This document shows positions 6,184 through 10,989 of a DNA stretch of 16,290 nt, piece by piece (the stretch's first letter is position 1; each line of letters begins with the position of its first letter). The notes under the pieces were generated by a model. It saw only the letters and a list, made by a program, of their open reading frames with translations. It did no database searches and was not told the origin of the DNA. This DNA is from Thermocladium sp. UBA166. GTDB lineage: Archaea > Thermoproteota > Thermoprotei > Thermoproteales > Thermocladiaceae. The position numbers and the translations under genes were made by a program. The stretch spans positions 13,350-29,639 of the forward strand of contig DAHE01000036.1 in assembly GCA_002508315.1 (NCBI GenBank), given 5' to 3'.

Positions 6184-7304
6184 GTCTCCTCCCCAATAAC
6201 CCTCATCCCCTTCACGTCGCTCAGCTTCACTTCCGTGTAGTTGGAGAATAGGTGGATCGGCACTTGGACGAACCTATCCTCCCGCCACGTCGGCTTCAGC
6301 TCGCCTCTCATCTTTATCGCCGTGCCGCAGAACTTGCACTTTCCATTCTCTATGTTCCACTCCAAGATCCTGAAGCCCCACCTGCGCACGATTACCCTGC
6401 CGCAGCTTGGGCACTTGGTGTTCTCCAGATCGTGTCCGGGCACGTTTCCTATATAGACATACTTCAAACCCTCATCCATGGCCACCTTGGCGTGCCTCTC
6501 CAAGGTCTCCACAGGCGTCGGGGGCACGTTCATCATCTTGTAATCCGGGTGAAACCGGAGGAAGTGGATCGGCGTCTCCGGCCCCAACTCATCCACTACC
6601 CATCGAGAGACCCGCCTCGCATCGCCTAAATCATCCCCCACCCCGGGCACCACTAAGTCCGTTATCTCCACATGAACTCCCCGCTCCTTGAGGGCCTTAA
6701 TTGACTCAAATATGGGCTCCGGGCTGGGGACCCCGACGAATCGCCTCAGAAACGACTCATTCGCGTTGCCCTTGAGATCCACGGTTATGGCGTCCAGGAA
6801 CTGGGAGGCGACCTCTATGGCATCATCAGTCATATATCCATTGCTCACGAATGAATTGAAGAGCCCCTTCTCATGGGCTAGGATCCCCACGTCCCTCGCG
6901 AATTCAATGAAGATAGTCGGCTCATTATAGGTGTAGGCGAAGCCATGCGCCCCGTAGGCGGACGCTAAATCCACTAATAATTGAGGCGATACCTCAAACC
7001 CCTCCACCCTCCTTCTCTGGCTTATGTCGGAGTTCTGGCAGTATTGGCAAAACCAGGAACAACCAGTGGTTGCAATGGAAAAAACAGCGCTGCCAGGATT
7101 AAAGTGAAAAAGCGGTTTCTTCTCTATTGGATCTATGTGCGCGGCGATTACGCGGCCGTAATTCATTAAATACAGCTTTCCACCAATGTTCCACCTAACG
7201 CCGCACGCGCCCCAGAGGCCAGGCGATACCCTGCACCTCCTCGGGCAGGCAGTGCACTGCACCACTCCACTCCCTAATCCCCTATAGAGCTGGGCCTCCC
7301 TCAT
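6180..7304 (-). CDS. amrS: AmmeMemoRadiSam system radical SAM enzyme
   Basis: 374 aa from the ATG at 7304. A radical S-adenosylmethionine enzyme related to pyruvate formate-lyase activases (COG1180), belonging to the AmmeMemoRadiSam family whose usual partners are AMMECR1 and Memo proteins; the natural reaction is not settled. The N-terminal CTACPRRC block plus GACGVR places Cys at 17, 20, 24 and 34. The radical SAM 4Fe-4S motif is CSWFCQYC (Cys 82, 86, 89). A zinc-ribbon-like extension has CPSC (298-301) and CKFC (323-326). The frame could start at GTG 7352, which would overlap the previous gene by 44 bp. The ATG gives the family's usual MREAxLY beginning and leaves a 4-bp gap. It is probably cotranscribed with the two upstream genes. 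No AMMECR1 or Memo gene is in this window. Confidence 0.88.
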   Translation of the reverse strand: MREAQLYRGLGSGVVQCTACPRRCRVSPGLWGACGVRWNIGGKLYLMNYGRVIAAHIDPIEKKPLFHFNPGSAVFSIATTGCSWFCQYCQNSDISQRRRVEGFEVSPQLLVDLASAYGAHGFAYTYNEPTIFIEFARDVGILAHEKGLFNSFVSNGYMTDDAIEVASQFLDAITVDLKGNANESFLRRFVGVPSPEPIFESIKALKERGVHVEITDLVVPGVGDDLGDARRVSRWVVDELGPETPIHFLRFHPDYKMMNVPPTPVETLERHAKVAMDEGLKYVYIGNVPGHDLENTKCPSCGRVIVRRWGFRILEWNIENGKCKFCGTAIKMRGELKPTWREDRFVQVPIHLFSNYTEVKLSDVKGMRVIGEET

Positions 7305-7308
7305 TGGA

Positions 7309-7701
7309 CTATGAACCGCGTTCCTCCTTATTAACCGTTCCCTCCAGTTCACTGGCTATCTCTACCCAGCTCTTCCCGCGCCTCGCCATTTCCAGCACCA
7401 TTAACCTAGTCTTCTCAGCGCAAACAAGGAAGTCCCTCACTGCCATGTCCTTGATCAACGGATTCACGTCAATCATGTTATCCAGCTCCAATACCTCAGC
7501 CAAGAAGCGCGCCAGCACGTACTCATTGCTGAGCTCTATTATTCGACTCATGACGAGCCAAGCATCCCTTGACCCCCTAACCCTAATGCCGAAGCCCAGG
7601 AGCTGCGACGCTGAGTCGAGGATCTTCAGGCATATCTTACTTGCGTTATCAGGGGATACGCCTGCAAGGTCCGCGTCCAAGCCCCTCTCCAAGTAACTCA
7701 C
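7309..7701 (-). CDS. Hypothetical protein between aIF1 and AmrS
   Basis: 130-aa protein of unknown function. The sequence looks almost wholly alpha-helical, with several amphipathic stretches and no obvious catalytic motif, membrane segment or signal peptide. The C-terminal region ARRGKSWVEIASELEG resembles the recognition part of a helix-turn-helix but is too short to call. The GTG start overlaps the TGA stop of aIF1 (GTGA), a typical sign of translational coupling, so it belongs to the aIF1 transcript. It ends 4 bp before the AmrS start. Cotranscription suggests a translation- or RNA-related role, but this is inference only. It may be restricted to Thermoproteales. Confidence 0.7.
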   Translation of the reverse strand: MSYLERGLDADLAGVSPDNASKICLKILDSASQLLGFGIRVRGSRDAWLVMSRIIELSNEYVLARFLAEVLELDNMIDVNPLIKDMAVRDFLVCAEKTRLMVLEMARRGKSWVEIASELEGTVNKEERGS

Positions 7702-8072
7702 TTCTTCTCTACCACTATTATGTTCTCGTCGATGAATATGTTCTCAGGCTTGAAGCCGAACTCCTTCAATATCTCCCTCACCTTATACCTATGATCCCCC
7801 TGTATCTCTATTCTATTATCCTTTATAGTGCCCCCCGCGGCCAACCGTTTCTTGAGCTCCTTCGTCAATTCATCTATTTCCAGCTTCCTTATGTCGCTGC
7901 TGTCTATATCTATCACCGTGACGTAGTGACTCCTACGCTTCTCCGCCCTTATTCTCACCGTGGCTTGCTCCTTAGCTATCTCCTCAGTTACCTCTTCATT
8001 TGTTCCCAAAAGGGATGAGAGCAGGCTCTCCACGTCGTCCTGCTTGTCCCCCATTATTCCCTCATCGGACAT
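7698..8072 (-). CDS. Translation initiation factor aIF1 (SUI1 family)
   Basis: 124-aa SUI1-family protein, homologue of eukaryotic eIF1, which binds the 30S P site and governs start-codon fidelity. The SUI1 fold is at about 38-124: RAEKRRSHYVTVID (about 42-55), KELKKRLAAGGTIKDNRIEIQGDH (about 71-94) with the conserved basic KKLAAGG loop, and the C-terminal FGFKPENI segment. The acidic N-terminal extension of about 35 residues is longer than in most archaeal homologues, so a later start (Met7 at 8054) is possible. A TATA-like ATTTAAAAG on the plus strand (8109-8117) is about 41 bp upstream, which would leave a 10-15-nt leader. It is the first gene of a three-gene cluster. Confidence 0.94.
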   Translation of the reverse strand: MSDEGIMGDKQDDVESLLSSLLGTNEEVTEEIAKEQATVRIRAEKRRSHYVTVIDIDSSDIRKLEIDELTKELKKRLAAGGTIKDNRIEIQGDHRYKVREILKEFGFKPENIFIDENIIVVEKK

Positions 8073-8108
8073 GCCTTACTATACCCCCATGGCTAGAACA
8101 ATTCACTC

Positions 8109-8117
8109 ATTTAAAAG
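8109..8117 (-). promoter_or_regulatory. Probable TATA element of aIF1 operon
   Basis: CTTTTAAAT on the minus strand is centred about 41 bp from the aIF1 ATG. The spacing predicts a short leader of about 15 nt, unlike most genes of this window. Confidence 0.4.
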
Positions 8118-8125
8118 ATTTTCGC

Positions 8126-8172
8126 CTCCCCCACGAGAGCCCCCGCAACCGCGATCGGCTTCAATGGGGGAG
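8126..8172. repeat. 8-bp inverted repeat between S28e and aIF1
   Basis: CTCCCCCA (8126-8133) is the exact reverse complement of TGGGGGAG (8165-8172). An inner 4-bp arm pairs 8138-8141 with 8157-8160, separated by a 4x4 internal loop. On the minus strand it lies downstream of the S28e stop and is followed by AAAATCTTTTAAAT, so it may act in 3'-end formation of the L7Ae-S28e mRNA. Function is not shown. Confidence 0.4.
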
Positions 8173-8227
8173 ACTACCTTAAATTGAAACAATAGTTATT
8201 TTCATTGCGTTCAAAGAAAATGCATCC

Positions 8228-8461
8228 TTATTTGGCGGACAGCTTACGCGCTTCGCGCTCGGTCTCCTTCAGCATGAGTATGTCGCCAACCCTCACGGGA
8301 CCCTTTATATTCCTTGTTATTACCCTTCCCTTATCCCTTCCCTCAAGTATCTTAACCCTCACCGTGCTGACCTCCCCAGCAATGCCCGTCCTATCCAGTA
8401 TCTGCACTACAACGGCGGCCGAGGCATCCTCATAGGGGCTTAACTTCTCCTCGGCTGACAT
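8228..8461 (-). CDS. rps28e: 30S ribosomal protein eS28 (S28e)
   Basis: 77-aa archaeal/eukaryotic small ribosomal protein with an OB-like fold near the mRNA exit channel. Diagnostic segment: VVVQILDRTGIAGEVSTVRVKILEG followed by GRVITRNIKGPVRVGDILMLKETEREAR. The length is normal for archaeal S28e. It lies 3 bp downstream of the L7Ae stop, so the two are cotranscribed, the conserved archaeal L7Ae-S28e order. The L24e and ndk genes that follow in many archaea are absent here. Confidence 0.97.
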   Translation of the reverse strand: MSAEEKLSPYEDASAAVVVQILDRTGIAGEVSTVRVKILEGRDKGRVITRNIKGPVRVGDILMLKETEREARKLSAK

Positions 8462-8464
8462 CTA

Positions 8465-8944
8465 TTACCGCCTCTGCCTGCGCGGCTGCTCCTCCTGCCT
8501 CTGCTGCGGCTGAACGGGGTTCAAGCCGGCCTTGGCCCTAACATCGTTCAATTGAGTTATTAAATCATCCAATTGCTGGGAAGCTTGCCCAGGCTCTATT
8601 ATCACGGCGGCAGCAGCCGTTGCCTCTATTCCAGCCGACTTTCCGAGCTTCTCCTTGCTTGGAACATATATGTAGGGCACGCCCCTTTCCTCACACAAGA
8701 GGGGCAGGTGAGCCACTATCTCCGGCGGATCCACGTCCTCGGCTATTAGGACAAGCCTCGCCATTCCCCTCTCTATCATCTTGGTGGCCTCATTGCTTCC
8801 CTTCTTTATTTTGCCGCTCTGCTTAGCTAGGCTGAGCACCTCGTACGCCTTCTCCGCCAACTCGGGCGGCACCACGAACCTGACGTAGAATGGCTTGCCC
8901 TGCGGCGGATTCCCGTAGAAGGTCCTCGGGTCTATCGAGCTCAT
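8465..8944 (-). CDS. rpl7ae: Ribosomal protein L7Ae (eL8), kink-turn binding protein
   Basis: 159 aa. Binds kink-turns in 23S rRNA, in C/D and H/ACA guide RNAs and in RNase P RNA. The L7Ae domain spans about 18-130: KKGSNEATKMIERGMARLVLIAEDVDPPEIVAHLP and the LCEERGVPYIYV segment contain the RNA-binding GSNEATK and IAEDVDP signatures. N- and C-terminal tails are longer than usual; the tail is Gln/Arg-rich (QPQQRQEEQPRRQRR). The gene is first in an operon with S28e. A TATA-like tract (8973-8986) is about 35 bp upstream. Its product would bind the candidate C/D sRNAs found about 1 and 2 kb away in this window. Confidence 0.97.
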   Translation of the reverse strand: MSSIDPRTFYGNPPQGKPFYVRFVVPPELAEKAYEVLSLAKQSGKIKKGSNEATKMIERGMARLVLIAEDVDPPEIVAHLPLLCEERGVPYIYVPSKEKLGKSAGIEATAAAAVIIEPGQASQQLDDLITQLNDVRAKAGLNPVQPQQRQEEQPRRQRR

Positions 8945-8972
8945 TTACCCTCAACGAGCCATCCAATAAGCA

Positions 8973-8986
8973 GTTAAAAATTTTCC
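8973..8986 (-). promoter_or_regulatory. TATA-like tract upstream of L7Ae
   Basis: The A/T tract GTTAAAAATTTT on the plus strand is nearly palindromic. On the minus strand it is centred about 35 bp from the L7Ae ATG, predicting a leader of about 9 nt. It could also serve the plus strand. Confidence 0.4.
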
Positions 8987-9000
8987 GCACAGAGACGACA

Positions 9001-9049
9001 ATGGGGCCAACGGAGAGCCGAACATAACGAAGAGGGGGGCGAGCCCCAT
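9001..9049. repeat. 7-bp inverted repeat upstream of L7Ae
   Basis: ATGGGGC (9001-9007) is the exact reverse complement of GCCCCAT (9043-9049), 35 bases apart. It lies between the nuclease stop codon and the L7Ae promoter. It may be a structured 3' end of the radA-nuclease mRNA or chance. Confidence 0.25.
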
Positions 9050-9088
9050 CCCTCCCCTAAACCCGAGCGGAATAACTGCATCCGGCCC

Positions 9089-9775
9089 TCACGGGTCTAG
9101 ACCGCTCATGGAGGCGCGGAGGCTCGGCAACTCGTCGGGCGATGAATCGAGGGCTGACGCCAATCCATTTAGGGATGCTATGTCGACGACCGGCAATGCG
9201 AAGCTTCCCTCCTCCCTCCTCCACGACACCACCACGGGATAGATGCGGGCCTCGCGGAGCGGTAGGCCGAGCTTCCTGGCCACCTTCATCCAATCACTCC
9301 TTATCGCCTCGGCCTTCCTTAAATGCGACTCCACGACCCCCTTCATGGCGTTCCTTCTCCACCTCTTTGCCTCCACCAAAATGACGCGGTTACCCTTAAC
9401 CCCCACCACGTCTATCTCCATCAACGATCCCCCAAGCCTCAGCCTTACGTTATTCATGGTCCTATAGCCCCAGCGGCCCAGTATGAAGGCCACCAATCCC
9501 TCGAACTCCCTCCAATCAATGGAGTCAATAAGCTCGGCGATGCATGATGGATCCAGCTCCAGCGCTGCGAAGAGGCGGGGAACAGTCAACTTCCAATAAC
9601 CCCCAAGCCTGGAAGCCCCGCCCCCCAACATATTGAGCACGGCCATGACCTCCTCCTCGTCAAGTAATGACTCATTCAATACTGACTCGATAGAGAAAAC
9701 GGTGTTGGACTCACTTGTTAACTTAAAAAGGGCCTCCACGAATCTATGCCTCACGTGATGACCTACTTCATTCAT
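9089..9775 (-). CDS. PD-(D/E)XK endonuclease-like protein downstream of radA
   Basis: 228-aa protein with a restriction-endonuclease-like core. The first about 75 residues look like a winged-helix DNA-binding domain (FSIESVLNES, then a GGYWKLT strand). The catalytic core follows: Glu92 in DWREFEGLVAFILGRWGY, Asp122 in SLMEIDVVG, and Glu135-x-Lys137 in VILVEAKRW, i.e. the E...D...ExK pattern of Mrr-like and archaeal Holliday-junction-type PD-(D/E)XK nucleases. All predicted metal ligands are present, so it should cleave DNA. It follows radA by 45 bp on the same strand, suggesting a recombination or repair role. It may have its own promoter (9806-9815). A candidate C/D sRNA on the opposite strand overlaps its first codons. 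The exact substrate is unknown. Confidence 0.75.
   Translation of the reverse strand: MNEVGHHVRHRFVEALFKLTSESNTVFSIESVLNESLLDEEEVMAVLNMLGGGASRLGGYWKLTVPRLFAALELDPSCIAELIDSIDWREFEGLVAFILGRWGYRTMNNVRLRLGGSLMEIDVVGVKGNRVILVEAKRWRRNAMKGVVESHLRKAEAIRSDWMKVARKLGLPLREARIYPVVVSWRREEGSFALPVVDIASLNGLASALDSSPDELPSLRASMSGLDP
9721..9731 (+). promoter_or_regulatory. TATA element of plus-strand C/D sRNA candidate
   Basis: ACTTAAAAAGG on the plus strand, inside the nuclease coding sequence, is centred about 29 bp before the C box at 9755. It is nearly identical to the tRNA-Lys promoter element. Confidence 0.45.
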
Positions 9776-9804
9776 GAGCGGATGATTTGAGGGTCAGGGT
9801 CTGA
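9755..9804 (+). ncRNA. Candidate C/D box sRNA between radA and the nuclease gene
   Basis: Archaeal C/D sRNAs guide 2'-O-methylation by fibrillarin with Nop5 and L7Ae. The boxes seen are C GTGATGA (9755-9761), a 12-nt guide (9762-9773), D' ATGA (9774-9777), a 4-nt spacer, C' ATGATTT (9782-9788), a 12-nt guide (9789-9800), and D CTGA (9801-9804). C and D are canonical. C' and D' are degenerate, but the fifth base of the C' hexamer is T where D' begins with A, so the kink-loop pair is kept as A-U. Both guides are 12 nt, the usual length, and the total is 50 nt. A plus-strand TATA element lies 29 bp upstream. No target is identified. It overlaps the first 21 bases of the nuclease gene in antisense. 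Confidence 0.6.
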
Positions 9805-9805
9805 G

Positions 9806-9815
9806 AAATACTTTT
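9806..9815 (-). promoter_or_regulatory. Possible TATA element of the nuclease gene
   Basis: AAAAGTATTT on the minus strand is centred about 35 bp from the nuclease ATG, between the radA stop and the D box of the sRNA. It is weak. The gene may instead be read through from radA. Confidence 0.3.
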
Positions 9816-9820
9816 CGCCC

Positions 9821-10870
9821 TTAATCCAGAAGCCCCTCCTCCGCTATGCGGAAGAGCGCCTCCTTCTCCGGGTGCATGGGTGAGTCGAATATCTTTGCTA
9901 TCCTGGTGTTCTCCTTGCTCTTCCTCAGCCATATCCTGTAAGTCGCTCCATGCGCAACCACGTTACCCCCCGCCGGCTTCTGTGGATTGCCGAAGAAGAC
10001 GTCGGGCTGGGCTATTACTTGATTGGTGAACACCACGGCTATGTTGTATAGATCCGCTATCCTGAGCAGCTGCCCAATGAAGTGATTCAGCTTCTGCTGC
10101 CTCTCGGCCAAGTTCTCCCTGCCTGGGTACTCTGCCCTGAAGTGGGCCACGAGGGAGTCTATCGCTATCAATCTAATCCCCTCGGAATCTATTATCTTCT
10201 TGGCCTCATCCACTATTATCATCTGGTGATCGCTGTTATACGCACGCGCGTACAATATATTGCGGAGCGCCTCCTGCGGATCCAGTCCCCTGTACTTGGC
10301 TATTTGAACTACCCTCTCCGGCCTGAACGTGTTCTCGGTATCCACGTACAACGCCTTACCCCTCAACCCGCCCTTATCCTCAGGCAGTTGAACCATGATG
10401 GCCAATTGATGGCATAACTGCGTCTTGCCGACCCCGAACTCGCCGACGAGCTCCGTTATGGCGCGGGTCTCTATGCCGCCCCCCAGCAATTCATCCAGCG
10501 CCTTGACGCCGGTGGATATGTACTTGACGCTCCTCCTGTTCTCGTAAACCTCGAAGGCAGTTACGAATGACTTCAACCCTATCAATCTCTGCGCGGACTG
10601 AATTATTTGCTTCGCCCTGTCCTCGCTTCCAACCACTCCAAGCAAATCCCTTATGCTGGCGTAGGCAACGTCCCTGGCACTAATGAAGCCGGCCTCCCTC
10701 AGCTTCTGCGCAGTTACCTTACCCACCCCATCTATCTCCTCCACATCTATGGCCTCCTCCGTTGACCCAGACGGCTGCTCCTCCGCAACGGCGCCTCCAT
10801 CCTCATCCGCGGCCTCGCCTTGCAGCCCCCCCTCCTCCTCTTCCTCTAAGGAATCCTTTCTTCTAGGCAT
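9821..10870 (-). CDS. radA: DNA repair and recombination protein RadA
   Basis: Archaeal RecA/Rad51-family recombinase that forms ATP-dependent filaments on single-stranded DNA and drives strand exchange. 349 aa from the ATG at 10870. Acidic N-terminal tail (about 1-43), a helix-hairpin-helix domain (about 44-95), polymerisation segment FVTAFEVYE (about 102-110), Walker A GEFGVGKTQ (about 143-151), Walker B LIAID (about 234-238), and the L2 region near VVFTNQVIAQPD. All catalytic residues are present. An in-frame TTG at 10879 is an alternative start: TTTAAA (10891-10896) is 23 bp from the ATG, while TTTAAAAA (10903-10910) is 27 bp from the TTG. The acidic tail is longer than in many RadA proteins. 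The nuclease gene follows on the same strand. Confidence 0.97.
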   Translation of the reverse strand: MPRRKDSLEEEEEGGLQGEAADEDGGAVAEEQPSGSTEEAIDVEEIDGVGKVTAQKLREAGFISARDVAYASIRDLLGVVGSEDRAKQIIQSAQRLIGLKSFVTAFEVYENRRSVKYISTGVKALDELLGGGIETRAITELVGEFGVGKTQLCHQLAIMVQLPEDKGGLRGKALYVDTENTFRPERVVQIAKYRGLDPQEALRNILYARAYNSDHQMIIVDEAKKIIDSEGIRLIAIDSLVAHFRAEYPGRENLAERQQKLNHFIGQLLRIADLYNIAVVFTNQVIAQPDVFFGNPQKPAGGNVVAHGATYRIWLRKSKENTRIAKIFDSPMHPEKEALFRIAEEGLLD

Positions 10871-10888
10871 TGCTCTCAACGATAGGTC

Positions 10889-10910
10889 GATTTAAACCCT
10901 TGTTTAAAAA
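10889..10910 (-). promoter_or_regulatory. Double TATA-like region of radA
   Basis: Two A/T cores lie upstream of radA, TTTAAA at 10891-10896 and a TTTAAAAA tract at 10903-10910. They fit the ATG (10870) and TTG (10879) starts respectively, so the actual start is ambiguous. Confidence 0.5.
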
Positions 10911-10936
10911 CCTAACTAGGAAAAGGAACCAAACCA

Positions 10937-10989
10937 TCAGCGCGTTAGTTTGCTCGTCACTGCATCCACAAAGACCCGTAGTTCATCAT
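10937..10989 (-). ncRNA. Candidate C/D box sRNA overlapping the radical SAM gene stop
   Basis: Read on the minus strand: C ATGATGA (10989-10983), a 14-nt guide (10982-10969), D' TGGA (10968-10965), a 4-nt spacer, C' GTGACGA (10960-10954), a 13-nt guide (10953-10941), and D CTGA (10940-10937). C and D are canonical. The internal boxes are degenerate, but C' position 4 is C where D' has G, and position 5 is G facing T, so the kink-turn pairing is preserved. A TAATAAA element on the minus strand (11014-11020) is about 28 bp upstream, inside the upstream coding sequence. The TGA stop of the radical SAM gene lies within the C box. The D' guide contains 8 nt complementary to AAAGACCC of the 23S peptidyl-transferase loop, with a G-U pair if archaeal G2058 is present. 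Confidence 0.6.

Noticed and set aside
7305..7352. AmrS start at GTG 7352
   Set aside because: It overlaps the upstream gene by 44 bp, and the family normally begins near MREAxLY, which is the ATG at 7304.
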